64,000 bases of DNA from Flavobacteriales bacterium (GTDB taxonomy: Bacteria; Bacteroidota; Bacteroidia; Flavobacteriales_F; PHOS-HE28). Location of the stretch: assembly GCA_016703005.1 (NCBI GenBank), contig JADJCX010000029.1:124001-188000 (forward strand), in the 5' to 3' direction. The position numbers and the translations under genes were made by a program. Of this stretch, positions 17,733-25,888 are shown piece by piece; positions within the stretch are counted from its first letter, which is position 1, and each line of letters begins with the position of its first letter. Below the pieces are notes generated by a model, which saw only the letters and a program-made list of their open reading frames with translations, searched no databases and was not told the origin of the DNA.

Positions 17733-17789
17733 CGTGGTTCGTTGTGGGAGTCGCGACCAAAATAATCCAGTGCGGCGAGGCCGTCTTCT

Positions 17790-18851
17790 TCAACGCAACA
17801 CCACCGGGAGCACATGCTGTCCAGTGGCCCATTGCAACAAAACGCGGTACGCGCCGGGCGCTGCGTTGAAATTCACCAAAGTGGGCACCCCTCTGACAAA
17901 AAACGCACGGCTGGTCGTTACTGCACGTCCTGCTGCATCGACCAAGGTCAAGCGCACATTGGTAAGGCCTATGGGAGCAACAATACCGAAGGACCGGTCC
18001 GTGCTATTCATCACCGTCCACTCAGTGTTACCGGAAGGCCCCTCAACTACCGCACAGAGATCTACGAATATGCGGGCGCCATCATTGCTGATATCGACGC
18101 ATGTTCCTGTGCTGGTGACCATCAAGATGTCTTCGCCAGGGTCGGCCCCTACCAAAGTTCCATTGTAACTGACCCCGTACACCCGGTATTCGCCCACCGC
18201 CATGGTGTCGAAATCCAACGGGTCAATGAACATTGTCTCGATCCGGCCGCCATAATCCGTGAGTGCGAAAATGAACGCCTCCGAGGACGTGGTCGAACTC
18301 CCGAATCCAATAACGTCGGCCGTTCCATCCTGACACACGTTCACTAAACTGAAACCCTGGTCGGTAAGGATATCACCACCATCGCAGGCGCTGACAATGT
18401 TGTTTCCGCTAAGGCAAATTGTAAAGAGCCCACCACTGCCAGTGGAGTTGTTCGTGAAGAACCGGATCAAATGATCCGTGCCGGGTGCAACGCTGACCAC
18501 ATATTGGCTGTTCGAGGCACTGTCACAGAACAGGCTGGTGCCGCTACACCCATCAAGCACTTCGATGCCCCATTCATCGATCGTGAAAAACACCACATCC
18601 ACGGTGATCTCCGTGTTGGCGTCGCTGTTGAAGGAGTACCATACATCCTTGAAGAACGTGCTGGTACCTACGCAGGAGGGCAGTCCGCTTTGGGTGCCGT
18701 CGAAATTGTCACCGGACAATCCCAGGCCCGGGCATTGGCCCGGTTGATTGACCGGGAGGGGTTGTGCGTTGGCGCAGTCATCGTTAGCCGGTTGCGCGAT
18801 AGCAGGGCATGCCAGTACTGTAGCACTGATCAGAAATAATGTAGTTCTCAT
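17790..18851 (-). CDS. Secreted protein with probable T9SS-type C-terminal domain
   Basis: A 353-residue exported protein with a signal peptide (MRTTLFLISATVLACPAIAQ) followed by PANDDCANAQPL. This opening is common in Bacteroidota surface proteins. A beta-sandwich-like domain follows with DVWYSFNSDANTEITVDV and LIRFFTNNSTGSGGLFTICL. The last 75 residues (FGIVAPIGLTNVRLTLVDAAGRAV to GAYRVLLQWATGQHVLPVVLR) look like a divergent T9SS type A sorting domain. Function is unknown. It ends 57 bases before the 3-hydroxyanthranilate dioxygenase start on the same strand, so some read-through is possible, but I see no functional link. Confidence 0.8.
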   Translation of the reverse strand: MRTTLFLISATVLACPAIAQPANDDCANAQPLPVNQPGQCPGLGLSGDNFDGTQSGLPSCVGTSTFFKDVWYSFNSDANTEITVDVVFFTIDEWGIEVLDGCSGTSLFCDSASNSQYVVSVAPGTDHLIRFFTNNSTGSGGLFTICLSGNNIVSACDGGDILTDQGFSLVNVCQDGTADVIGFGSSTTSSEAFIFALTDYGGRIETMFIDPLDFDTMAVGEYRVYGVSYNGTLVGADPGEDILMVTSTGTCVDISNDGARIFVDLCAVVEGPSGNTEWTVMNSTDRSFGIVAPIGLTNVRLTLVDAAGRAVTTSRAFFVRGVPTLVNFNAAPGAYRVLLQWATGQHVLPVVLR

Positions 18852-18999
18852 GGGTATGACTGAAGGGCTACAAGGATAGGGGTGATCGTGATCCGCAGAG
18901 GCGCCCCAGAAAACGGAATAACATGCTCTTGTTCATCCCCACTGCGCACATGCGCCCAATGACGACGGAGCACGGACGTACTTCGCGCCGCGCACCGTC

Positions 19000-20406
19000 A
19001 TGCTCTTCAACAGCCTCGACTTTCTCTGTCTTCTGGTCCCGGCTTTCGTGCTGTACTACCTGCCGTTCCTGCACCGCTTCCAGTTGCACCTGATCGTGGT
19101 GGCCAGTTTCATCTTCTACGCCTACAGCGAACCGTGGCTGCTCAGTCTGCTGGTGATCAGCATCGGCATCAACATCGTGGCCAGCTACGGAGCCGTGCAC
19201 GGCGAAGCGGGCTATCGAAAACTGTACGCCACGCTCGGGGTGGTGGTGAACCTCAGCATCCTACTGTTCTTCAAGTACAGCCCGCTCTTCGGCCGCAGCT
19301 TTTTCAGTGGCACCGGGCTCGGTGAATTCTTGGTGGCCATTCCGCTCCCGATCGGTATCAGTTTCTTCACCTTCCAAGGCATCAGCTTGGCCGTGGACGC
19401 CTATCGTGGGCGCGACCTGCCGGAGTACAAGAGCATTATCGTGAAGAACATCTGGCAGCACAGTTTGAGTAGTGCCGCCTTCAAATCTTTCTTCCCCCAA
19501 CTCGTGGCGGGGCCCGTTGTAAAAGCCAAAGACTTCCTACCGCAGATCACCACCAAGTACTTCTCCGGCATCGACTGGGAAAAGGCTGTCGGTGCGTTGG
19601 TCGTCGGCTACTTCCTGAAAATGGTGATCGCCGACAACATGAGCGAGCAGACCTTTTGGCTCACATATCCCTATTTTAAGGGCCTGTCGTCCATCACATT
19701 GATCGCTCTGCTCTTCGGGTACAGCATGCAGATCTTCGCCGACTTCGCGGGTTATTCGCTCATAGCGATCGGCCTTGGTCATCTGTTCGGCTATACGCTG
19801 ATGACCAACTTCAATTTCCCATACTTGTCCCGCAGCTTCAGCGAATTCTGGAAGCGCTGGCACATTAGTCTCAGCAGTTTCCTGCGCGAATACCTGTACA
19901 TACCCCTTGGCGGGAACCGCAAGGGTCCAGTACGTACCTACATCAACTTGATGCTTACCATGGTGCTCGGCGGCCTGTGGCACGTGGCGGCATGGAGCTA
20001 TGCTGTTTGGGGTGCCTTCCACGGCGGTGTGCTGGCGGTGGAGCGCTTGCTGCAGGACAAATTCGGCGGGCCCTTCAAGGTGCCGAAGCTCTTGAGCACA
20101 CTGTTCGTGTTCATGTGCGTAACACTGGCGTGGCTGCTCTTCAAGCTTCCTGACTTCAACCATGTGATCGCGTACGTGGAAGCGCTCGCGGGCAACTGGA
20201 CCAGCGGTGAGATGCAGCCGCTCATCCTCTACTTCATCGCGTTGTTGAGCATTCCCATTGTCGCCTACCACATCTTTCACTATGGTAACGAAGACAAAGC
20301 GCGCGCATGGCGTGCGAAGTGGCGGCCGTACGCCTACGGCATCATGCTTTTTCTGCTCCTCACCAACAGCGGCAGTGGTGGGGCGTTCATCTATTTCCAG
20401 TTCTAG
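19000..20406 (+). CDS. MBOAT family O-acyltransferase (AlgI/DltB-like)
   Basis: A 468-residue membrane protein with about ten hydrophobic segments, of the AlgI-like branch of MBOAT transferases. These proteins move acetyl groups across the membrane to surface polysaccharides. Family blocks include PIGISFFTFQGISL, FFPQLVAGPVVKA, FWKRWHISLSSFLREYLYIPLGGNRKG and GGLWHVAAWSYAVWGAFHG. The conserved catalytic histidine lies in the last of these. The start ATG at 19000 is the family start. The next gene begins 3 bases after the stop and encodes an SGNH-like partner, as in alginate-type O-acetylation systems. No polysaccharide synthase lies nearby, so the acceptor is unknown. Confidence 0.93.
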   Translation: MLFNSLDFLCLLVPAFVLYYLPFLHRFQLHLIVVASFIFYAYSEPWLLSLLVISIGINIVASYGAVHGEAGYRKLYATLGVVVNLSILLFFKYSPLFGRSFFSGTGLGEFLVAIPLPIGISFFTFQGISLAVDAYRGRDLPEYKSIIVKNIWQHSLSSAAFKSFFPQLVAGPVVKAKDFLPQITTKYFSGIDWEKAVGALVVGYFLKMVIADNMSEQTFWLTYPYFKGLSSITLIALLFGYSMQIFADFAGYSLIAIGLGHLFGYTLMTNFNFPYLSRSFSEFWKRWHISLSSFLREYLYIPLGGNRKGPVRTYINLMLTMVLGGLWHVAAWSYAVWGAFHGGVLAVERLLQDKFGGPFKVPKLLSTLFVFMCVTLAWLLFKLPDFNHVIAYVEALAGNWTSGEMQPLILYFIALLSIPIVAYHIFHYGNEDKARAWRAKWRPYAYGIMLFLLLTNSGSGGAFIYFQF

Positions 20407-20409
20407 ACG

Positions 20410-21264
20410 ATGTTCAAGCGCATGTTCCTCACGTTTGCCTTGCTCAGCCTGGGCTATGCGGCATTTGTGCGCTGGGTGCCGATCTCCTACGATACCGGCC
20501 AGCATCTACAAGGCAGCAACCGCATCAAGGCAGAGGGTTATCTCTATGCGGAGGGTGCTGTACCGAGCGACGTGATCGTCGGTAGTTCGTTGGCCTCCCG
20601 CATGGTGGCCGACAGCTTGAAGCCCGGCACTTACAACCTTGCCGTTGGAGGGCTCAGTTTGCAGGAGGGTCTCGACATCATCTCGCGCAGCGGTCGCTGG
20701 CCGGAACGCGTGTTCATCGAGACGAACATCCTTTTCCGCAAATACGATGAGGGCTTCATCAAAGCGGTTACGGACCCGGCCATGTTCGTTGCCCGCACCC
20801 ATGTTCCCATTCTGCGCGAGCGCAATCAACCCAGTGGCCTGTTGTTCGGCTGGGTGAAGGAGAAGGCCAAACAAGAAGTGGGGACCATGGAGGACCTCTC
20901 CGGTCCTTTGGATGGCAACACCGAAGTTGCTGGAAAGTTCATGCTCGATGAGCAAATGGAGTTGTACAAGCACATTCCCGGTGGCGACACCACCGTTCAA
21001 TTCATGGATCGGATGGTCTTCTCCGTGGCGGAACTTGAAGCGCACGGTGTGGAAGTGTCATTCTTCGAAATGCCTTTGGACACGCGGTTGATGGAAATGC
21101 CATTGGCCGAGGTGTCGCGAGCGCTGGTGCACCGGTACTTTCCTAAGCACCGTGTGTATCAGCCATCACCGGCGGAGGAATACGTGACCACCGACGGCCT
21201 GCACTTGCGGAAGGAAAGCGCACGTCGGTGGAGCGGTGCGTTCCGGCGGGCGCTACAGGAATGA
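20410..21264 (+). CDS. SGNH/AlgJ-like hydrolase-fold protein, MBOAT partner
   Basis: A 284-residue protein with one N-terminal membrane anchor or uncleaved signal (MFKRMFLTFALLSLGYAAFV). IVGSSLASRM near residue 57 fits the SGNH block I with the nucleophile serine. TTDGLHLRKESA near the C-terminus supplies the Asp and His of the catalytic triad. Together these suggest an extracytoplasmic O-acetyltransferase or esterase of the AlgJ/AlgX type that accepts acetyl groups delivered by the MBOAT protein 3 bases upstream. The overall sequence is divergent, so I assign by motif and pairing. Its stop is directly followed by a hairpin that terminates the opposing tRNA transcript and could also act here. 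Confidence 0.75.
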   Translation: MFKRMFLTFALLSLGYAAFVRWVPISYDTGQHLQGSNRIKAEGYLYAEGAVPSDVIVGSSLASRMVADSLKPGTYNLAVGGLSLQEGLDIISRSGRWPERVFIETNILFRKYDEGFIKAVTDPAMFVARTHVPILRERNQPSGLLFGWVKEKAKQEVGTMEDLSGPLDGNTEVAGKFMLDEQMELYKHIPGGDTTVQFMDRMVFSVAELEAHGVEVSFFEMPLDTRLMEMPLAEVSRALVHRYFPKHRVYQPSPAEEYVTTDGLHLRKESARRWSGAFRRALQE

Positions 21265-21272
21265 CCAAAAAA

Positions 21273-21297
21273 AAGGCGGCCCATTGCGAGCCGCCTT
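21273..21297 (-). terminator. First copy of the tRNA-associated terminator
   Basis: AAGGCGGC (21273-21280) and GCCGCCTT (21290-21297) form an 8-bp stem; on the minus strand it is followed by a run of eight T. A 39-base block from 21270 to 21308, including this hairpin and the end of a tRNA acceptor stem, is repeated at 21602-21640. The tRNA it would terminate is lost in the adjoining G/C island. Confidence 0.75.
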
Positions 21298-21301
21298 CAG
21301 G

Positions 21302-21325
21302 TGGAGAAACCGGAACCGAACCGGG
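21302..21325 (-). tRNA. Truncated tRNA 3' end (T-arm and acceptor strand only)
   Basis: On the minus strand this reads as a T-loop (GGTTCGGTTCC) and the 3' acceptor strand TTTCTCCA, in the same position relative to the terminator as in the intact tRNA-Ala at 21634. The T-stem breaks exactly where the G/C-only island begins, so the rest of the gene cannot be read. It may be a second tandem tRNA whose body was replaced by bad sequence. Confidence 0.45.
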
Positions 21326-21575
21326 GGCCCTCCCCACCGCGCGGGGCGCCCCCCCGGGGGGGCCGGAGCCCCCCGCGGGGCCCGCCCGCCCCGCGCGCCC
21401 CCGGAGCCCGCCCGCCGCCCCCCGGGCCGCCGGGGCGTCCGCCCACCGGGCCCCCCGGGGCCCCCGGGACCCCGGGCGCGCCGCCCCGTCCCCCCCCGCG
21501 CCCCCGTCCGAGGCGCCCCTCCCGCCGCGGCCCCCCGGGCGGGGGACGGGCCCGCCGTCGGGGGGTCCGTCGTGG
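21326..21575. other. G/C-only low-complexity island, probably artefact
   Basis: About 250 bases made almost entirely of G and C runs, unlike anything else in the window except 50606-51060. It has no credible coding frame; the proline/glycine/arginine frames in all directions are by-products. It begins inside a tRNA and ends shortly before a copy of the same terminator. I read it as failed sequence at hairpins joined into the assembly, not as biology. Confidence 0.65.
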
Positions 21576-21604
21576 GGTTCGAGGAGGGCGACCAAGAAGG
21601 CAAA

Positions 21605-21629
21605 AAGGCGGCCCATTGCGAGCCGCCTT
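21605..21629 (-). terminator. Rho-independent terminator of tRNA-Ala
   Basis: AAGGCGGC and GCCGCCTT form an 8-bp stem with a 9-base loop, followed on the minus strand by five T. It lies 5 bases past the tRNA 3' end. Confidence 0.85.
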
Positions 21630-21632
21630 CAG

Positions 21633-21710
<78 letters not shown>

Positions 21711-21899
21711 ATGCCAACCCGTTTTTAACGGGACGCAAGTTTAGCACGATCCGCCCGAAGTCGAACAACTTGCTCAAGACGACCCAGTACTCGATCCGGT
21801 TTGAAGCGACTTTCGAAAGACCGAACCTCGACCGGCCTGCATGCTGGTCTGTTCTCCGACGAACGTGAGCCATGCGTATGACTTGGGGAATTCAGCCCC

Positions 21900-22874
21900 T
21901 CACGCATGGGTAGTCAAGATCTTGTCGATCCGTGCCATCACGTCGGGCGTGAGCGCATCCTGAGCCTCCACGGCTTTGAGGTTCTCCTCCAGTTGGGCCG
22001 TCTTGCTCGCGCCGAGGATCACCGTGCTAACACATGAGTTCTTCAAACACCAAGCAATGGCAACGACCGGCAGCGATAATCCGAGACCATCCGCTACCTC
22101 CTTCACTTGCTTTACCGTCTTAAGTCTTGCTTCGTTGAGTTCACGTTCGCGCAACCAGTCAAGACCGGCCATACGCATGCGCGATGAGGCGTCACCATCC
22201 AAGGTGTGCTTTCCGCTGAGCACGCCACTTGCGAGTGGGCTCCAGATAGTGGTACCCAAACCAACGGTGCCATACAGGTGCGCAAACTCCTTCTCCACCT
22301 TCTCGCGATGGAACATGTTGTACTGCGGTTGCTCCATTGCCGGAGCGATCAGATGATGCTGTTCGGCGATCGCATGGGCCTGCTTGATCTCATCAGCACT
22401 CCACTCGCTCGTGCCCCAGTACATCACCTTGCCTTGCATGACCAATTGGTGCATGGTCCATACGGTTTCGGCGATCGGCGTTTCGGGATCCGGCCGGTGG
22501 CAGAAGTACAGGTCGAGGTATTCCACCTCCAACCGAGTGAGCGCAGCATTGCAGGCTTCCACCACATGCTTCCGGTGCAGTCCCACTTGTGTGGGAAGCT
22601 TGCCTCCGGCACCGAAGAAAACCTTGCTGCTCACTGTCCATGTGTCGCGCGGCCATTCCATCTTTTTCAAGATGCGGCCCATCACCCGTTCGCTCTCGCC
22701 ACGCGAGTAGATCTCTGCATTGTCGAAAAAGTTGATGCCGTTGTCGTAAGCCATCTTCATCAACGCTTCGGCCGTGCCGTCGTCGATCTGTTTGCCGAAG
22801 GTGAGCCACGAACCAAGTGACAGTTCGGAGACTTTCAAACCGGAAGTGCCGAGGCGGCGGTAGCGCATGTTCAT
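21900..22874 (-). CDS. Aldo/keto reductase, Kv-beta-like subfamily
   Basis: A 324-residue NADPH-dependent aldo/keto reductase with a TIM-barrel fold. The catalytic tetrad is visible as Asp and Tyr in INFFDNAEIYSRGESE, Lys in TVSSKVFFG and His in YFCHRPDPETP. YRRLGTSGLKVSELSLGSW and WSPLASGVLSGKH are typical of the YghZ and Kv-beta subunit branch. The substrate is unknown; these enzymes usually reduce aldehydes or methylglyoxal. I start at 22874 (MNMRYRRLG); 22868 and 22898 are alternatives. About 190 bases between this gene and the tRNA hold nothing that I recognise. It is divergent from ridA. Confidence 0.9.
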   Translation of the reverse strand: MNMRYRRLGTSGLKVSELSLGSWLTFGKQIDDGTAEALMKMAYDNGINFFDNAEIYSRGESERVMGRILKKMEWPRDTWTVSSKVFFGAGGKLPTQVGLHRKHVVEACNAALTRLEVEYLDLYFCHRPDPETPIAETVWTMHQLVMQGKVMYWGTSEWSADEIKQAHAIAEQHHLIAPAMEQPQYNMFHREKVEKEFAHLYGTVGLGTTIWSPLASGVLSGKHTLDGDASSRMRMAGLDWLRERELNEARLKTVKQVKEVADGLGLSLPVVAIAWCLKNSCVSTVILGASKTAQLEENLKAVEAQDALTPDVMARIDKILTTHA

Positions 22875-22939
22875 GCGGTAAAGGTGTGGCGATATCAACC
22901 GTGGTTCACAACTTCTTCAGGGCTTACACTGCTTTCAGA

Positions 22940-23156
22940 TGTCCTTCACATTGGTACCCGAGATTTGCGCTCGCCGATCGGAAAATGAAACCCCACCCAC
23001 GCGCGCACCGAACGACGGGCCACCGCCAGCAGCGGACCCTGCACCCCACGTGTACTCCATGCCCGGGAGGGCTTGGTCCGGCCGAACAGGCAACGTGAGC
23101 TGCGCCTTGCGCACGCCAACAGGAAAAGGGCCCGGGGACGGGTCCTTTTCTTTTCC
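22940..23156 (+). ncRNA. Possible small RNA or leader ending in a strong terminator
   Basis: The 298 bases between the aldo/keto reductase and ridA lack a convincing gene. They hold several short hairpins, for example TGCGC-CTT-GCGCA at 23101-23113, and end in a classic rho-independent terminator at 23124-23154 on the plus strand. A terminator here, 20 bases before ridA, can only act on a transcript that begins within this spacer (the upstream gene is divergent). The transcript is either a small RNA or an attenuated ridA leader. No known RNA family was recognised and the 5' end is not defined. Confidence 0.35.
23124..23154 (+). terminator. Rho-independent terminator upstream of ridA
   Basis: AAAAGGGCCCG (23124-23134) pairs with CGGGTCCTTTT (23139-23149) with one G-T pair around a GGGA loop. 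The T-rich tail continues to 23154. This is the best intrinsic terminator in the window, apart from the tRNA ones, and it lies ahead of a gene, not behind one. Confidence 0.75.
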
Positions 23157-23172
23157 TGTACAACTTCGCGGC

Positions 23173-23589
23173 ATGAGCAATGAAAGCATCAACAGCGGCA
23201 AAGCGCCGGAGCCCGTGGGACACTATCCGCATGCACGGCGTGTGGGGGATCTGTTGTTCCTAAGTGGTGTGGGCCCGCGTGAACGCGGTACGAAGAAGAT
23301 ACCGGGCGTTGAGCTCGATGCCGACGGCAACATCACGAGCTACGACATTGAAACACAGGTGCGTAGCGTGTTCCAGAACGTGAAATGGATCCTGGAGGAT
23401 TCGCGGTCCTCATGGGAAAAGATCGTGGATGTCACGGTGTACCTCACCAACATGAAGGATGACTTCCCGACGTACAATCGTTTGTGGAAGGAGTACTTCG
23501 AGAAGGATCCGCCGTGCCGCACCACGTTGGAGATCAACTGCCTCCCGACACCGATCGCGATCGAGCTGAAGGTGGTGGCAACGGTGTAG
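23173..23589 (+). CDS. RidA family protein, possible 2-aminomuconate deaminase
   Basis: A 138-residue RidA/YjgF-family protein. RidA proteins deaminate reactive enamines and imines; one branch (NbaF/AmnD) deaminates 2-aminomuconate in the kynurenine pathway. This copy opens INSGKAPEPVGHYPHARRVG and continues GDLLFLSGVGPRERG and IPGVELD, which resembles the 2-aminomuconate deaminase branch more than classic RidA. The substrate-binding arginine is in PPCRTTLEINCLP. The start is set at 23173, after the terminator, since the longer open frame is GC-driven. Its distance of 5.4 kb from ACMSD and 3-hydroxyanthranilate dioxygenase makes a pathway role plausible, but this is inference. The DinB gene follows after 10 bases. 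Confidence 0.88.
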   Translation: MSNESINSGKAPEPVGHYPHARRVGDLLFLSGVGPRERGTKKIPGVELDADGNITSYDIETQVRSVFQNVKWILEDSRSSWEKIVDVTVYLTNMKDDFPTYNRLWKEYFEKDPPCRTTLEINCLPTPIAIELKVVATV

Positions 23590-23599
23590 CACCACGGCA

Positions 23600-24130
23600 A
23601 TGGACCGCTCGCAGATCAACACCGTCTTGCTTAAGAACCATGAGGCGTTCATCAGGCGCGTTCTTGCGGTGCCCGCAGACCAACGCGACAAGTCGCACAA
23701 TGGCAAGTGGACACCCGCCCAACATCTCGAACATGTCCAACGTGCCATTGCGCCTGTTTCATTGGCGTTGCTTGTCCCGAAGTGGTTCCTCCGTTGGCGC
23801 TTCGGCAAACCGAACCGTGTGCCGCGTGACTATGACGGAGTGGTGCAGCGGTACAAGGAAAAGCTGGCCGCCGGAGGAAGAGCGTCCGGCCGTTTCGTGC
23901 CGCCTAATGTTCCGTCCAGCGCGGTGGAACGCATTTCCGCGTCCGTGCAGCGCATCGTTGCAACCATGACGCGACGTGCTGGTGCTTGGTCGGAGCAAGA
24001 TCTGGATACGGTGCTGTTACCTCACCCATTGCTGGGCAAGTTGACGGTGCGCGAGATGCTGTTCTTCACCATCTACCACGCGCAACATCACCACGGGTTG
24101 TTGGACAGGGACTACCCGGGGAGCGACTGA
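23600..24130 (+). CDS. DinB family protein
   Basis: A 176-residue four-helix-bundle protein of the DinB/YfiT superfamily, putative metal-dependent hydrolases or thiol transferases. The metal-binding histidines are visible in KWTPAQHLEHVQRA near residue 43 and in FTIYHAQHHHGLLD near residue 162. LTVREMLFFTIYH is the typical final helix. It begins 10 bases after ridA and is likely in the same transcript. The substrate is unknown. Confidence 0.88.
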   Translation: MDRSQINTVLLKNHEAFIRRVLAVPADQRDKSHNGKWTPAQHLEHVQRAIAPVSLALLVPKWFLRWRFGKPNRVPRDYDGVVQRYKEKLAAGGRASGRFVPPNVPSSAVERISASVQRIVATMTRRAGAWSEQDLDTVLLPHPLLGKLTVREMLFFTIYHAQHHHGLLDRDYPGSD

Positions 24131-24191
24131 AGGTGTCGGGGTCGTCGGAGGCTCCGATCCTACCTTGCCCGCCATTACGCTTCCACTCTCC

Positions 24192-25460
24192 ATGGCCACG
24201 TTGCTCATCATCGTTTTCGTGCTTGGATACGCAGCCATTGCGTTCGAACACAGCCTCAAGGTCAACAAGGCCGCGAGTGCGTTGATCACGGGCGTGATCT
24301 GCTGGACCATCATCGCCGTGGGAGGAGAGCCCTTATCCACTGAAGCCGGTCTCATGCACCATTTCGCGGAGATCGCAGGCATCCTCTTCTTCTTGTTGGG
24401 TGCCATGACCATCGTTGAGCTGGTAGCCGCGCACAACGGCTTCGACCTCATCACGGATAATATCCACCTGAAGAGCAAACGCGCATTGTTGTGGACGATA
24501 GCGTTGATCACCTTCTTCTTGAGCGCAGTGCTCGACAACCTGACCACCACGATCGTGATGGTGACCTTGTTGCGACGATTGATCGAGGACAAGGATGAGC
24601 GCATGTGGGCAGCGGGCTTGGTGGTCATCGCCGCTAACGCCGGTGGTGCCTGGAGCCCGATCGGCGATGTCACCACTACCATGTTATGGATCAAAGGCCG
24701 GATCACCACCGGCCCCTTGGTGCTTCATCTTCTATTGCCCAGCTTGGTGTGCCTTGCTGTTCCGCTGCTGTTGAGCTGGCGCAAAATGCGCGGTACCACC
24801 CAGCGCCCGGTCGCAACGGCCATCGAGGGCGATGGGCTTTCCAAAGGTCAGCGCAAACTGGTTCTCTTCGCCGGGATCGGTTCGTTGCTGTTCGTGCCGG
24901 TTTTCAAAACCGTTACCCATTTGCCCCCGGTGATGGGAATACTATTGATGGTGGGCGTGCTGTGGATCATCACCGAATTGATCCATGGTAGCAAGGATGA
25001 TGAGCAACGCGCACCGTACACGTTGGTTCAGGCGCTACGCGGTGTCGATTCCCCCAGCATCCTCTTCTTCCTCGGCATCCTGTTGAGCATTTCCGCCTTG
25101 CAACACGCGGGCCTGCTGACGGATATGGCTACCGCTCTCAGCGGAGCCCTGCCCGATGTGCATGCGCAGGCCATACTCATCGGCGCGATAAGCGCTATTG
25201 TGGACAACGTTCCATTGGTGGCAGCGGCACAAGGCATGTACGCCGATGCGTTCGGTACCGACCATAGTTTCTGGATCTTCCTCGCGTATTGCGCAGGTAC
25301 CGGTGGAAGCGCGTTGATCATCGGGTCTGCCGCTGGTGTTGCTGCTATGGGAATGGAGCGGATCGGCTTCTTCTGGTATGCTAGGAAGGTCGGTTGGTTG
25401 GCGCTGCTCGGTTACTTGGCCGGTGCAGGCGTTTACCTTCTTCAGCGGCTGATTTTTTAG
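24192..25460 (+). CDS. nhaD: Na+/H+ antiporter NhaD
   Basis: A 422-residue polytopic membrane protein of the NhaD family, exchanging sodium (and lithium) for protons at the inner membrane. Conserved transport motifs include SAVLDNLTTTIVMVTLLRR near residue 118, NAGGAWSPIGDVTTTMLW near residue 152, and SAIVDNVPLVAAAQGMY near residue 335. About eleven to twelve hydrophobic segments are visible. The start ATG at 24192 is preferred; a TTG at 24165 is open but adds a tail without family support. It is preceded by a TACCTTG-like element. It is probably a housekeeping ion-homeostasis gene, useful in saline or alkaline habitats. Confidence 0.95.
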   Translation: MATLLIIVFVLGYAAIAFEHSLKVNKAASALITGVICWTIIAVGGEPLSTEAGLMHHFAEIAGILFFLLGAMTIVELVAAHNGFDLITDNIHLKSKRALLWTIALITFFLSAVLDNLTTTIVMVTLLRRLIEDKDERMWAAGLVVIAANAGGAWSPIGDVTTTMLWIKGRITTGPLVLHLLLPSLVCLAVPLLLSWRKMRGTTQRPVATAIEGDGLSKGQRKLVLFAGIGSLLFVPVFKTVTHLPPVMGILLMVGVLWIITELIHGSKDDEQRAPYTLVQALRGVDSPSILFFLGILLSISALQHAGLLTDMATALSGALPDVHAQAILIGAISAIVDNVPLVAAAQGMYADAFGTDHSFWIFLAYCAGTGGSALIIGSAAGVAAMGMERIGFFWYARKVGWLALLGYLAGAGVYLLQRLIF

Positions 25461-25623
25461 CCGCCAAACCCGCTGCCGAGGGTGCGTTTTCTTCGGCCAA
25501 CGCCTTAAATCCTTCGACAAGTCTTGACATGGGCATGGGGTTGCCCCTTCATTTGCCCCCGTTCCGCTCTTCTCTCGGTTGACCGCTGGCTACTTGGACA
25601 GCACCAACGGACCCCGAAAGCGA

Positions 25624-25827
25624 ATGGAACAACAGTCTTTTTTCACAAGTGCTGAACGCGCACGGTCGCTTTCAGCCATACGCCGCGAAGAACACGCTGC
25701 GCATATCCCGTCAACTGCACGCGCCCTGTCGCTGCAGAAGGCATCTGTCGACACATACGCTGACCTGCGGGATCCCGAGTTCTGGGGCCTTTGCCTGCTC
25801 GGTGCATTGCTCGTGCTTTTCGCTTGA
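25624..25827 (+). CDS. Possible small tail-anchored membrane protein
   Basis: A 67-residue frame in the 428-base gap between nhaD and the giant surface protein. The first 50 residues are polar and charged (SAERARSLSAIRREEHAAH). The last 16 are a single hydrophobic segment (FWGLCLLGALLVLFA) reaching the C-terminus, as in tail-anchored proteins. No family is recognised and the frame could be chance in GC-rich DNA. The rest of the gap holds nothing else that I can support. Confidence 0.35.
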   Translation: MEQQSFFTSAERARSLSAIRREEHAAHIPSTARALSLQKASVDTYADLRDPEFWGLCLLGALLVLFA

Positions 25828-25888
25828 CAACAACCGGGTCAACCGACCCCCTGATGCTTTGAACCAGTAACTCCCAAAACTCGAGAAC

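Noticed and set aside
22940..23130. Signal recognition particle RNA or 6S RNA in the spacer before ridA
   Set aside because: The conserved GGAAGGAAGCAG-type tetraloop region of SRP RNA is absent, and I could not fold a long 6S-like hairpin with a central bubble. The spacer is kept only as an unnamed RNA candidate.
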